This document shows, in pieces, positions 17,076-27,361 of a DNA stretch of 64,000 nucleotides. Under the pieces are notes generated by a model. It worked only from the letters and a program-made list of their open reading frames with translations, did no database searches and was not told where the DNA came from. Source of the DNA: Pseudonocardiaceae bacterium (GTDB lineage Bacteria > Actinomycetota > Actinomycetes > Mycobacteriales > Pseudonocardiaceae). Position numbers and translations under genes: made by a program. The DNA lies in contig WHSZ01000016.1 of the NCBI GenBank assembly GCA_009379845.1, forward strand, positions 1-64,000. The letters run 5' to 3'. Numbering within the stretch: the first letter of the stretch is position 1; each line of letters begins with the position of its first letter.

Positions 17076-18752
17076 ATGGCCGAGTTCATTTACACCATGA
17101 AGAAGGTGCGCAAGACGCACGGGGACAAACTCATCCTCGATGACGTCAGCACCGCGTTCTACCCTGGCGCCAAGATCGGCGTCGTCGGGCCGAACGGTGC
17201 GGGAAAATCGAGCGTCCTGAAGATCATGGCCGGACTCGACCAGCCGAGCAACGGGGAAGCGTTCATCCAACCTGGGGCGTCGGTTGGCATCCTGCAGCAG
17301 GAGCCACCGCTCAACGAGGACAAGACGGTTCGCGGCAACGTCGAGGAGGGACTCGGCGAGATCAAGGTCAAACTCGATCGCTTCAACGAGATCGCCGAGA
17401 AGCTTGCCACTGATTACAGCGATAGCCTGATGGACGAGATGGGCAAGCTTCAGGAGGACCTTGACCACGCGGATGCCTGGGAGCTGGATTCGCAGCTGGA
17501 GCAGGCGATGGATGCCCTGCGCTGCCCTCCCGGCGAGGAAGCGGTGAGCCATCTCTCCGGTGGCGAGCGACGCCGAGTGGCGTTGTGCAAGCTCCTGCTG
17601 TCGAAGCCCGACCTGCTGTTGCTGGACGAGCCGACCAACCACCTTGACGCCGAAAGTGTGCTGTGGTTGGAGCAGTTCCTCGCCAACTACGCGGGTGCGG
17701 TACTGGCGGTGACACACGACAGGTACTTCCTGGACAACGTCGCCGAGTGGATCATGGAGCTGGACCGCGGACGCGTCGTTGGGTACGAGGGCAACTACTC
17801 CACCTACCTCGAGAAGAAGCGCGAACGGCTCGAGGTGCAGGGCAAGAAGGACGTCAAGCTCGCTAAGCGGCTCAAGAACGAGCTCGAGTGGGTGCGATCG
17901 AACGCCAAGGCGCGGCAAACCAAGTCGCGTTCCCGCCTGGATCGCTACGAGGAAATGGCCGCCGAGGCGGAGAAGACCAAGAAGCTGGACTTCGAGGAAA
18001 TCCAGATTCCCCCAGGACCTCGGCTGGGCAACGTCGTGGTCGACGTCAATCACTTGCGCAAAGGCTTCGACGACCGGCTGCTGATCGACGACCTGTCGTT
18101 CACCTTGCCGCGCAACGGCATCGTCGGCGTGATCGGGCCGAACGGCGTCGGCAAGACCACCCTGTTCAAGACGATCGTCGGGCTGGAAGAGCCCGACTCG
18201 GGCACGGTCAGGGTCGGCGACACCGTCAAGCTGTCCTATGTGGACCAAGAGCGAGCGGGGCTCGACCCGAACAAGACCGTCTGGCAGGTGGTATCCGAAG
18301 GGCTGGACTACATCCACGTCGGCCAGACCGAGATGCCGTCCCGCGCGTACGTGAGCGCGTTCGGCTTCAAGGGGCCGGACCAGCAGAAGCCGGCTGGGGT
18401 GCTGTCCGGCGGCGAACGGAATCGGCTGAACCTGGCGATGACGCTCAAGCAGGGGGGCAACCTGATCCTGCTGGACGAGCCAACGAACGATCTGGATGTG
18501 GAGACGCTGGGCTCGCTGGAGAACGCGCTCGAGCAGTTCCCCGGCTGCGCCGTGGTGATCTCGCACGACAGGTGGTTCCTGGATAGGGTCGCCACACACA
18601 TCCTGGCGTGGGAAGGCACCGAGGAGAATCCGGCTAAATGGTTCTGGTTCGAAGGCAACTTCGAGGGGTATGAGAACAACAAGATCGAACGTCTTGGTGC
18701 CGAGGCCGCAAGGCCACATCGAGTAACCCATCGCAAGCTCACGCGAGACTGA
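17076..18752 (+). CDS. ettA: Energy-dependent translational throttle protein EttA (ABC-F)
   Basis: A 558-residue ABC-F protein with two ATPase domains. Domain 1 has Walker A GPNGAGKSS, signature LSGGERRRVALC and Walker B LLLLDEPTNHLD; domain 2 has GPNGVGKTT, LSGGERNRLNLA and LILLDEPTNDLD. Between them lies the arm/linker (residues 240-320, rich in Lys/Arg/Glu) that contacts tRNA and ribosome. Length and ends (MAEFIYTMKKVRKTHGDKLI) match EttA, which gates the first elongation step according to ADP/ATP. Corresponds to Rv2477c. Confidence 0.95.
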   Translation: MAEFIYTMKKVRKTHGDKLILDDVSTAFYPGAKIGVVGPNGAGKSSVLKIMAGLDQPSNGEAFIQPGASVGILQQEPPLNEDKTVRGNVEEGLGEIKVKLDRFNEIAEKLATDYSDSLMDEMGKLQEDLDHADAWELDSQLEQAMDALRCPPGEEAVSHLSGGERRRVALCKLLLSKPDLLLLDEPTNHLDAESVLWLEQFLANYAGAVLAVTHDRYFLDNVAEWIMELDRGRVVGYEGNYSTYLEKKRERLEVQGKKDVKLAKRLKNELEWVRSNAKARQTKSRSRLDRYEEMAAEAEKTKKLDFEEIQIPPGPRLGNVVVDVNHLRKGFDDRLLIDDLSFTLPRNGIVGVIGPNGVGKTTLFKTIVGLEEPDSGTVRVGDTVKLSYVDQERAGLDPNKTVWQVVSEGLDYIHVGQTEMPSRAYVSAFGFKGPDQQKPAGVLSGGERNRLNLAMTLKQGGNLILLDEPTNDLDVETLGSLENALEQFPGCAVVISHDRWFLDRVATHILAWEGTEENPAKWFWFEGNFEGYENNKIERLGAEAARPHRVTHRKLTRD

Positions 18753-18767
18753 GCGAGGTCGTTCGCC

Positions 18768-21700
18768 GTGGCAGCCAGTGGACGCCGAGGAGCCCAGTTG
18801 GGGCTACCGACCGACAGCGTTGCCGAGACGCTGCTCGAACAGGCGGACCGGCTGCGGTGGCGGGCACCCGAGCTCGCGCTGGTGATCGGGGAGCGGGCGG
18901 TTGCGGCTGTCTCGGCACCGGATGGCGATTCCGGCATCCGGCAGCCCGGCCGGGTGCACGCGGAAAGCCTCGTGGTCTTCGCCATGGCGCGGCTCGGTCG
19001 GCGGACTGCGGCCGCGCAGCGCGGGTTGACCGCGTTGCGCGCGGCGGAGGACGCGGGCCTCAGCGAACTCGTCTGGCGGCTGCGGGTCGATCTCGCGGTG
19101 TGCGCGCGCAATGTCGGCGTGCCGATGGCCGGTCTTGCCGGTCTGCGTCCGGTGCTGACCGCACGGGGTGTGCCGCCCGCCGTGCGTGCGCGGGCACTGA
19201 CCCAGATGGTGGGCTGCTGCGCGGAATTGGGGCGTCGGGACGCACTGGACACGGCGCTAGCCGAGGCGGACCGGTTGTGCGGAACGGACGGCAGCCTCGA
19301 GGAGAGCACCCGTTCGATCGTGCGTGCCTTGCTGCGCGCGAGTGTGGCCGCATACCGGCGCCGGAGTGGCGACATCGGCGGTGCGGAGCAAGCCGCTCGC
19401 GGCGGGCTCGAGATGCTCGACAACCACGGCGGTACGGCGGCGGACGGCGGGCAGGCGCACAACAGGCTCATGCTGGAGCTGGCGTGCGCGTTGCTGGATC
19501 TTGGCAAACTCCGCGAAGCCGGCGAGGTCGCGCGGGCGGTGCTGGCCGCGCCGCTGCGCAGCTCCGCGGTCGCCTCAGCCGGCTGGCTGCGGCTCGCGGT
19601 GGCCACCCGGATTCATGCGCCGGCCGGCGACTATGAAGCGGCCGTCGGCTTGCTGCGAGACGCCACCCACGACGCCGAGCGGCACGGCGTTGAAGGTCTG
19701 ATCGGGCAGCTGTGGAACGAGTTGGCACACATCGAGGAACTGGCTGGTTCTACCGCGGACGCGGTGGAGTGCCTCCACAGAGCGCGTGCCGCCGAGTACC
19801 GGTACTCCCATGCGCGTCAAGCGGCGGCCAACGCGCTGAGCGAGGAGTTCGGCAGCATCGACCCGGCATCGATCCGCCTGGACGAGTTCCTCGAGTTCGA
19901 ACGGGACGTCGATCCGGCCAGGCAGGAGTCCGTCGAGGTCGGTCGCAGTATCGCCGAGCTCGCGCGCAGCGTAACCAGACAGGGGCGGGGCACGGCTGAG
20001 CATGGCAAGCCCGAGCCGGCCAGGGACACCGAGCCCGCGTCCGGTATGTCTGAGCCCGCACTGGGGTTGTCCGACCTCGGCCGCGCGTCTGATCCCGCTC
20101 GCGGTTCCGAGCCCGGCCGCGGGTCCGAGCCCGGCCGCCTGTCCGACCCTGCCCGCGGTGTGTCCGACCCCGGTCGCCTGTCCGAGCCTGCCCGCGGTGT
20201 GTCCGAAATCGGCCGCAACAGTTCGGAGCATGGGTTGCGACGCAGGGCGCAGTGGTCACCGGCGGTTGTCCGTGGCATGGGCAGCGGTACGAGCACGCCG
20301 GCCGTCCGGCGCCGCGGGCGCCGCAGAACGGAAGACCGGGAGCCCGGACATCGTGCCGCGGCGGAGGAGGTGCCACTGTCCGCGGTGTCGGCGACCGAAC
20401 GCTGGCGCCGCTCGCGATCCAGCCGGGACGAAACCCCTGCCGTGGAGTCCGACGCCGATGGCCGGCCGGCGCCAGTGGTGTCCGCAGCGGATTTCATGGT
20501 TGCCGAGTACGGCGGCCGTGCCGGTGAGCGCGAGAACCTGGAGCGGACTGCGGCCGAGGACAGCGGGTGGCGCGGCGCCGCGGAGGAAGACCCGCCGGTC
20601 ACCGAGCACGGCACGGGCTCGGCGACCGGCACCGGTCGTCAGGCCCGGCGGGACACCGGCGAAGAATCCACCGACGGGCGCTCGGTCATCTCGCAATTGA
20701 GGTTCACCGCGGGAAGCGGTGGGCGGCGTCGAGCCCGTGATGCCGAGGCCGGCGGGGAGTCGACAGCAAGTCGGGCACCGATGGACGACACTTCGTCGTT
20801 TCGCGACGACAACGGATCCTCGCCGCGCGCGATCGAGGAGATCGCTTCGGAACTGGACGAGATCCTGTCCCGAACCGCTCGCCGCAAGCACGGCGGCACA
20901 CGATCGGACGCCGGGGCGACGTCCACCGACGCCGGTACCGACGCGTCCAGCGGGCGTACCGAGCAGGGCGAGCGGGTCGAGTGGAGCGCGGGCTCCGATG
21001 CGAGCCTCGGTTCGAGGCGGAGCAGGAGCAGGGACGTAGGCGGAAGTGCGGGGTCTGACTCGCGGCCGGGCGCCGGCGTGGATTCGTGGTCAAGCACCGC
21101 GTCGAGCACCGTTTCGGGGTCGAGCACGGTGTCGGGGTCGAGCACGGTGTCGGGGTCGAGCGCTCCGCCGGGGTCGAGCACGGCATCCGCGTCCTCCGAA
21201 CCGGGCCACACCGCGGCCGACGCCGGCGACGCGGCCGAATCGGGCCCGCCGGTTCGCACCGTGTTCGCATCCACCGCACGCTCCGATTCGTCGGGTGAAT
21301 CCGCGTCGAACCGCGCCACTCGATTCCGGGACATGCTGGAGCCAACGGATGCCGAGCCGGACACCGATCCGTGGGCGTCGCGGATCCCGGCCGACCCGGA
21401 GCCGTCGAACACGAACGAGTCCGCACGCCCCGATCCGACCGGATTCGAGTGGTCGTCCGACGTCACGGCGACCGGCGGGCAGCACGACGAAACGCTGCTG
21501 CCCATGCTGCGGGTACCCGCCGTGCTCGCCGCGCCTGGCGAGGAGCCCGGCTGGGCGACGGGACCGGAATCGGAACCGCCCTGGCTCAGCGAAGTGCCCG
21601 AATCGGCAGGCAAACTCGGCATCGCGGTCGGGATCGGAGAGCCACCCTTTCCCGGCGCTTCGGTGCCGGAAGACGAGGCGCGTCCAGCACCGAGCCAGTC

Positions 21701-22178
21701 GCCCTCGGCGGCGGGCCAACCCGAGTTCCGGCTGCGTCCCGCAAACACCGAACCGTCCCGAGGCGCATCGGACGAAACGCACTCCTACCACGACCGGTCC
21801 GAGTATCAAAGCTGGTCCGAGTACCGCAGCCGGCCCGAGCCCGACGCCGAGTACCACAACCGGTCCGAGTATCAAAGCCGGCCCGAGTATCAAAGCCCAC
21901 CCGAGTACCGAAACCGGCCCGAGCCCGACGTCGGCGCGGACTTCGGTTATGACAGCACCCCCGAGTACCGGCCCGCGGAAAGCGAACCGTACGACGAGCC
22001 CGGCCCGGACGACCGTTCGGATCTCGGGCTGGCCGACCTGCTCGCCGGCGCGCTCGCCGCATACCGCACCAGCGAACCCCCGGAGGCGGGGCACGCCGCC
22101 GACGGCACGCCCGGTCCGGGGCGAACCGATGGCGGGCACACCCACGGCGATCGCGGCCGCCATCGCTCACCCGAGTGA
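18768..22178 (+). CDS. Large protein with TPR-like N-terminus and long disordered repeat tail
   Basis: A 1136-residue protein from GTG 18768, 15 bases after ettA. Residues 1-390 are Ala/Leu/Arg-rich helical repeats of tetratricopeptide character (for example GDYEAAVGLLRDATHDAERH). From about residue 400 the sequence is low-complexity and hydrophilic: SEP/SDPxRG repeats (412-484), an SSTVSG array (about 777-807), and a Tyr/Arg/Pro block built on EY-x-(S/N)RPEY (about 1007-1054), ending in a short ordered helix (LGLADLLAGALAAYRTSE, about 1085-1102). No signal peptide or membrane segment. Not recognised; a scaffold or regulator is a guess. It interrupts the ettA-gdh order seen in M. tuberculosis. 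Confidence 0.75.
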   Translation: MAASGRRGAQLGLPTDSVAETLLEQADRLRWRAPELALVIGERAVAAVSAPDGDSGIRQPGRVHAESLVVFAMARLGRRTAAAQRGLTALRAAEDAGLSELVWRLRVDLAVCARNVGVPMAGLAGLRPVLTARGVPPAVRARALTQMVGCCAELGRRDALDTALAEADRLCGTDGSLEESTRSIVRALLRASVAAYRRRSGDIGGAEQAARGGLEMLDNHGGTAADGGQAHNRLMLELACALLDLGKLREAGEVARAVLAAPLRSSAVASAGWLRLAVATRIHAPAGDYEAAVGLLRDATHDAERHGVEGLIGQLWNELAHIEELAGSTADAVECLHRARAAEYRYSHARQAAANALSEEFGSIDPASIRLDEFLEFERDVDPARQESVEVGRSIAELARSVTRQGRGTAEHGKPEPARDTEPASGMSEPALGLSDLGRASDPARGSEPGRGSEPGRLSDPARGVSDPGRLSEPARGVSEIGRNSSEHGLRRRAQWSPAVVRGMGSGTSTPAVRRRGRRRTEDREPGHRAAAEEVPLSAVSATERWRRSRSSRDETPAVESDADGRPAPVVSAADFMVAEYGGRAGERENLERTAAEDSGWRGAAEEDPPVTEHGTGSATGTGRQARRDTGEESTDGRSVISQLRFTAGSGGRRRARDAEAGGESTASRAPMDDTSSFRDDNGSSPRAIEEIASELDEILSRTARRKHGGTRSDAGATSTDAGTDASSGRTEQGERVEWSAGSDASLGSRRSRSRDVGGSAGSDSRPGAGVDSWSSTASSTVSGSSTVSGSSTVSGSSAPPGSSTASASSEPGHTAADAGDAAESGPPVRTVFASTARSDSSGESASNRATRFRDMLEPTDAEPDTDPWASRIPADPEPSNTNESARPDPTGFEWSSDVTATGGQHDETLLPMLRVPAVLAAPGEEPGWATGPESEPPWLSEVPESAGKLGIAVGIGEPPFPGASVPEDEARPAPSQSPSAAGQPEFRLRPANTEPSRGASDETHSYHDRSEYQSWSEYRSRPEPDAEYHNRSEYQSRPEYQSPPEYRNRPEPDVGADFGYDSTPEYRPAESEPYDEPGPDDRSDLGLADLLAGALAAYRTSEPPEAGHAADGTPGPGRTDGGHTHGDRGRHRSPE
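21102..21183 (+). repeat. 18-bp coding tandem repeat (SSTVSG)
   Basis: Four to five copies of an 18-base unit close to TCGAGCACGGTGTCGGGG lie in frame inside the large TPR-like gene, encoding SSTVSG repeats. Near-identity at the DNA level suggests recent slippage expansion, unlike the older, diverged repeats elsewhere in the same gene. Confidence 0.8.
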
Positions 22179-22373
22179 GCAGATCGCCTACGCCGAATGC
22201 CCGCCAGGCAATCCCGCGCTCCGGCCGGACCGGATTTCGCATCCGCTGGGCCCGGGATGAACGGTTCGCCCTCGCTGATGCAGCATGGTGCTGGTGTCGC
22301 GTGGTGACCGAACTAAAGTGTGCTCGATGTGGGCACACCGAAGTGCTCCTCTAATGCGTGGGAGGCGCTGGCT

Positions 22374-25300
22374 ATGACCTCGACCGGAGTATCGCCGGAG
22401 ACCGAGCGGGCCACCGCGGCGGGCGGGGACGGCACGCGCCCGGCGAGCCCGGAACAGAGGCGCGATGAGCTGATCGAGGAATCCGCGCAACACGCGCCGG
22501 ACATCGCGGACCTGATCCGGCTCTATTACCGGCACCTGCCACCGGAGGAGATCATCGGCGACTCACCGGTCGACCTCGTCGGCGTGGTCCGCTCGCACGT
22601 CAATCTCGCGCAGGAACGGGTGCCAGGCCGCCCGGCGGTTCGGCTGCTCAACCCGACCGCGGCCAACGACGGATGGACCCGACCGGCGACCGTGATCCAG
22701 CTGGTCACCGACGACATGCCGTACCTGGTCGACTCGGTGACCGCGGGGCTCGGCAGGGCGGGTGTTCAGGTACAGCGCATCGTGCACCCGATCATCGTGG
22801 TACGCAGGGACATCGCCGGTGCCCTTCAGGAGGTACTCACGCCGGCCGATGTGGACAACCCACCGGAGGGAACCACCGCCGAGTCCTGGATGTACATCGA
22901 GGTCGACCTGCTCACCGATCCGGAACGGGCTCGCGAGCTGGAAAACCGCCTGACCTCGGTGCTCGGCGACGTCCGGGAGGTGGTCGAGGACACCCAGAAG
23001 ATGATCGAGACGGCGCTGCGGATCGCCGATCAGCTGGACGCCGATCCGCCGCCGGTGCCGAGGGAGCACGTCACGGACGGCGCCGAGTTGCTGCGCTGGC
23101 TCGCCGCCGGGCATTTCACGTTCCTCGGCTACCGCAACTACGAGCTGGTCAGCGACGCCGAAACCGGGGAGAGCGAGCCGGCGCTGCGTGGCGTGCTGGC
23201 CTCCGGGTTGGGTGTGCTGCGCCAGGACAGCCTCGCGGCCCGCAGCCTCACCGCGGGCCCAGACGCGACGGCTTACGCGCTGTCGCGGAATCTGCTGGTG
23301 CTCACCCACGCCAGCGCACCGTCCACGGTGCACCGCTCGGTTCACCCGTACTACGTCGGGGTGAAAACCTTCGACGCGGAAGGGAACGTGACGGGGGAGC
23401 ACCGATTCCTCGGCATGTTCACCACCAACGCGTTGCACGAGGATGTACTGAACATCCCCGTGGTGGAACGGCGGGTGCGGGAGGTCATTCGCCGCGCGGG
23501 CTTTCCGATGGAGTCCTACTCCGGCCAGCGCATGCTCGAGGTGATCCAGAACTGGCCGCGCGCCGAGCTGTTCTCCACGGACATCGATTCGCTGTACACC
23601 GCGGCGACCGGCGTGATCGCGCTTGCCGAACGCCGCCGGCTGCGGCTGTTCCTCCGCCGCGACCCGTACGGCAGGTTCTTCTCCTGCCTGGTCTTCCTGC
23701 CGAGGGACCGCTACACCACGACGTCCCGCCTCGCGATGCAGGAGCTGCTGCTCGCCGCGCTGGAGGGCACGAACCTGGAGTACGGCACCCGGGTCGGGGA
23801 GACCGCCCTCGCCCAGGTGCACTTCATCGTGTACACGGACCCGACAAATCAGGTCGAGCCGGACGTGCCGCGTCTGCAGGACCAGCTGGCCGACGCGGTG
23901 CGCAGCTGGGACGACCGGATCATCGACGCGATCATCAACGAGAAGCGCGAGGAAGTCGACGGCGGCGCCTCGCTCGGCCGGGAATCGGCCACCGAGCAAG
24001 GACAGCGCTACGCCGGGGTGTTCTCCGAGTCGTATAAGGAGGACCACACCGCGGCGGAAGCACTCACCGACCTGCGACGGCTGCAGCGGCTGGGCGAGGG
24101 CGATCTGGACATGTCGTTCTACGTCCCGTCGGACGCCGCGCCTGGGGAGCGCAGGTTCAAGCTGTACCTGCTCGGCGAGGGGGTCACGCTCACCCAGATG
24201 CTGCCGGTGCTGCAGCACATGGGCGTCGAGGTCGTCGACCAGCACCCGTACGAGCTGCGCAGGGAGGACGGCGCGAAGAGCTGGATCTACGATTTCGGCC
24301 TGCGCATCGACCCGGCCGTGCTCGAGCAGCTGACCGCGGACGCGCTCGAGTCGCTGCGGGTGCGGTTCGAGGATGCCTTCGCCGCCGCGTGGCGCACGGA
24401 GAGCGAGGTCGACAGGTTCAACTCGCTCGTGCTGCGCGCCGGGATGAGCTGGCGGCAGGCCACCGTGCTCCGGGCCTACGCTCGCTACCTGCGGCAGGCC
24501 GGCATCTCCTACAGCCAGACCTACATCGAGGACGTGGTGCTGCGGCACACCGAGATCGCGAAGGCACTGGTGCGGCTGTTCGAGAGCCGTTTCGACATCA
24601 GGGCAACCGGGGACACCAGGGAATCGCAGTCCAAGTCGTTGTCAACCGAGATCGCCGCGATGATCGACGAGGTCACCAGCCTTGACGCGGACCGGATCCT
24701 GCGCGGGCTGCTCAGTGTGGTGATGGCGACCCTGCGCACTAACTACTACGTCACGGATCCGGACGGGCGGTCGCACTCCTATCTGGCGATCAAGCTGGAG
24801 CCGCAGTCCGTTCCGGACCTGCCAGAGCCGCGCCCGGCTTTCGAGATCTTCGTCTACTCCCCGCGGGTGGAGGGCGTGCACCTGCGGTTCGGTCCGGTGG
24901 CCCGCGGTGGGTTGCGCTGGTCGGATCGCCAGGAGGACTTCCGCACCGAGATCCTCGGGTTGGTGAAGGCGCAGGCGGTGAAGAACGCGGTGATCGTGCC
25001 GGTCGGCGCGAAGGGCGGGTTCGTGATGAAGCGCCCGCCGGCCCCGAGCGGCGACGCGAGCCTGGACCGGGAAGCGCATCAGGCGGAGGGCATCGCCTGC
25101 TACCGGATGTTCATCTCCGGCCTGCTGGATCTCACCGACAATCTGGAGGCCGGCCGCACCATCCCGGCCCGCGACGTGGTGCGCTACGACGGCGACGACA
25201 GCTACCTGGTGGTCGCCGCGGACAAGGGCACCGCGACGTTCTCCGATATCGCCAACGAGGTCGCCATCAGCTACGGCTTCTGGCTCGGTGACGCGTTCGC

Positions 25301-27335
25301 CTCCGGCAGCTCGATCGGCTACGACCACAAGGCGATGGGCATCACCGCTCGCGGCGCGTGGGAGGCCGTCAAACGACATTTCCGCGAGCTCGGCGTGAAC
25401 ACCCAGCGAGAGGCGTTCACCGTGGCCGGCGTCGGCGACATGTCCGGCGACGTGTTCGGCAACGGCATGCTCTGCTCGGAGCACATCCGGTTGGTCGCCG
25501 CGTTCGACCACCGACACATCTTCATCGACCCGGATCCGGATGCGGAAACCGGCTACGCGGAACGCACCCGGCTGTTCGAGTTGCCGCGCTCCTCGTGGGA
25601 CGACTACGACAAGTCGTTGATCAGCGAGGGCGGTGGGGTGTGGCCACGCAGCGTCAAATCCATCCCGATCAGCAAGCAGGCCAGGGAAGCACTCGGCATC
25701 GAAGACGGCGTGTCGAAGCTGTCCCCGAACGAGCTGATGTACGCGATCCTGCGCGCCCCGGTGGACTTGCTGTGGAACGGCGGCATCGGCACCTACGTCA
25801 AGGCATCCACCGAGGCGCACTCGGATGCCGGGGACAAGGCCAACGACGCGATCCGGGTGGACGGCAAGGATCTGCGGGTAAAGGTCGTCGGGGAAGGCGG
25901 CAACCTCGGCCTCACCCAGCGAGGCCGGATCGAGTTCGCCAAGAACGGCGGCAAGGTCAACACCGACGCGCTGGACAACTCCGCCGGGGTGGACTGCTCC
26001 GACCACGAGGTGAACATCAAGATCCTGCTGGACAGGTTGGTGGCCGAGGGGCGGCTGGATCGCCAGCAGCGCAACGAGTTGCTCGGCGAGATGACCGACG
26101 AGGTCGGTGACCTGGTGCTGCGGGACAACTACCGGCAGAACGCCGTGCTGGGGATCAGCAGGGCACACGCCGGGCCGATGGTGTCCGTGCACCAGCGCCT
26201 CGTCGCCATGCTGGAGTCCAACTGCGGCCTCGACAGGGAGCTGGAGGCATTGCCGACCCAGCAGCAGTTCCGCGCGCTCGACAAGGCAGGCGAGGGTCTG
26301 ACCTCGCCGGAAATGGCCACCCTGATGGCGCACGTGAAGCTGGCGCTCAAGCAGGACGTGCTGGACAGCGAACTCCCGGACGCCGAAGTGTTCGCCAGAC
26401 GGCTCCCCGAGTACTTCCCCAGCCAGCTGCGCGAACGGTTCACCGACGCGATCGGCGGCCATCCGCTGCGCCGCCAGATCATCAGCACGCTGGTGGTCAA
26501 CGAGGTCGTCGACGGCGGCGGCATGTCGTATGCGTTCCGGCTGTCCGAGGAGATGAACGCGACCGCGACCGAGGCGGTCCGCGCCTACGTCGTGGTGACC
26601 AGGGTCTACGACCTCCCGGCGCTGTGGTCGGACATCGAAGCGCTGGACAACGTGGTGCATACCGATGTGGCCGACGGGCTGGTGCTGGAAACCCGGCGGC
26701 TGCTGGATCGGGCCGCGCGGTGGCTGCTGTCCAACCGGCCGCAGCCGCTCGCCGTCGGCGCGGAGATCAACCGGTTCGGCTCGGTGATTCGTCAGCTGGC
26801 TCCCGAGGTCACCGGCCTGCTGCGCGGGGGGGAGCTGCAAACCGTACGAGACCAGACCGAGCGCCTGATGGCCGCCGGTGTGCCGACCGACCTGGCGAGG
26901 AGGGTCGGTGGTCTGCTGAACAGCTACGGCCTGCTGGATATCATCGAGGTGGCCGAGCTCGCCGACCAAGAAGCGGGATTCGAGCGCAGCTACCGGGAGG
27001 CTGCCGAGCTGTACTACGCGATGTCCGAGCACCTGGACATCGACAGCATGCTGACCTCGATCAGCGCGCTCGAGCGGGGTAACCGCTGGCACGCGCTCGC
27101 CAGGCTCGCGCTGCGCGACGACCTGTACTTCTCGCTGCGTGCGATCACGCTGGATGCATTGCGGCACAGTGATCCCGGCGACAGCGCCGATGTGAAGATC
27201 GCGAAATGGGAGGAGGCGAACACCTCTCGACTGAACCGGGCGCGCGTCTCGCTTGATGAGATCAATCGGTCCGGGCGGCTCGACTTGGCTACCTTGTCGG
27301 TGGCTACTCGCCAAGTCCGCAGCATGGTGCGTTGA
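22374..27335 (+). CDS. gdh: NAD-specific glutamate dehydrogenase, large (180-kDa) type
   Basis: A 1653-residue protein; ATG 22374 has GGAGG eight bases upstream. The length and order of domains are those of the L_180 class: N-terminal ACT-like regulatory segments (for example DDMPYLVDSVTAGLGRAGVQ, residues ~110-130), a central region, and a catalytic domain with GGLRWSDRQEDFRTEILGLV, PVGAKGGFVMKR, GVGDMSGDVFGNGMLCS, NGGIGTYVKAS and GEGGNLGLTQRGRIEFAKNG. It oxidatively deaminates glutamate to 2-oxoglutarate with NAD+ and in mycobacteria (Rv2476c) is controlled by GarA. It is followed after 26 bases by a thioesterase gene. Confidence 0.96.
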   Translation: MTSTGVSPETERATAAGGDGTRPASPEQRRDELIEESAQHAPDIADLIRLYYRHLPPEEIIGDSPVDLVGVVRSHVNLAQERVPGRPAVRLLNPTAANDGWTRPATVIQLVTDDMPYLVDSVTAGLGRAGVQVQRIVHPIIVVRRDIAGALQEVLTPADVDNPPEGTTAESWMYIEVDLLTDPERARELENRLTSVLGDVREVVEDTQKMIETALRIADQLDADPPPVPREHVTDGAELLRWLAAGHFTFLGYRNYELVSDAETGESEPALRGVLASGLGVLRQDSLAARSLTAGPDATAYALSRNLLVLTHASAPSTVHRSVHPYYVGVKTFDAEGNVTGEHRFLGMFTTNALHEDVLNIPVVERRVREVIRRAGFPMESYSGQRMLEVIQNWPRAELFSTDIDSLYTAATGVIALAERRRLRLFLRRDPYGRFFSCLVFLPRDRYTTTSRLAMQELLLAALEGTNLEYGTRVGETALAQVHFIVYTDPTNQVEPDVPRLQDQLADAVRSWDDRIIDAIINEKREEVDGGASLGRESATEQGQRYAGVFSESYKEDHTAAEALTDLRRLQRLGEGDLDMSFYVPSDAAPGERRFKLYLLGEGVTLTQMLPVLQHMGVEVVDQHPYELRREDGAKSWIYDFGLRIDPAVLEQLTADALESLRVRFEDAFAAAWRTESEVDRFNSLVLRAGMSWRQATVLRAYARYLRQAGISYSQTYIEDVVLRHTEIAKALVRLFESRFDIRATGDTRESQSKSLSTEIAAMIDEVTSLDADRILRGLLSVVMATLRTNYYVTDPDGRSHSYLAIKLEPQSVPDLPEPRPAFEIFVYSPRVEGVHLRFGPVARGGLRWSDRQEDFRTEILGLVKAQAVKNAVIVPVGAKGGFVMKRPPAPSGDASLDREAHQAEGIACYRMFISGLLDLTDNLEAGRTIPARDVVRYDGDDSYLVVAADKGTATFSDIANEVAISYGFWLGDAFASGSSIGYDHKAMGITARGAWEAVKRHFRELGVNTQREAFTVAGVGDMSGDVFGNGMLCSEHIRLVAAFDHRHIFIDPDPDAETGYAERTRLFELPRSSWDDYDKSLISEGGGVWPRSVKSIPISKQAREALGIEDGVSKLSPNELMYAILRAPVDLLWNGGIGTYVKASTEAHSDAGDKANDAIRVDGKDLRVKVVGEGGNLGLTQRGRIEFAKNGGKVNTDALDNSAGVDCSDHEVNIKILLDRLVAEGRLDRQQRNELLGEMTDEVGDLVLRDNYRQNAVLGISRAHAGPMVSVHQRLVAMLESNCGLDRELEALPTQQQFRALDKAGEGLTSPEMATLMAHVKLALKQDVLDSELPDAEVFARRLPEYFPSQLRERFTDAIGGHPLRRQIISTLVVNEVVDGGGMSYAFRLSEEMNATATEAVRAYVVVTRVYDLPALWSDIEALDNVVHTDVADGLVLETRRLLDRAARWLLSNRPQPLAVGAEINRFGSVIRQLAPEVTGLLRGGELQTVRDQTERLMAAGVPTDLARRVGGLLNSYGLLDIIEVAELADQEAGFERSYREAAELYYAMSEHLDIDSMLTSISALERGNRWHALARLALRDDLYFSLRAITLDALRHSDPGDSADVKIAKWEEANTSRLNRARVSLDEINRSGRLDLATLSVATRQVRSMVR

Positions 27336-27361
27336 GGTAACAGGAGAGAGGTCACGGTTCG

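Noticed and set aside
22378-27335. Long minus-strand ORFs opposite gdh (22563-24548 and 24642-27314)
   Set aside because: Typical GC-rich antisense shadows; the plus strand encodes an intact 180-kDa glutamate dehydrogenase with all motifs.
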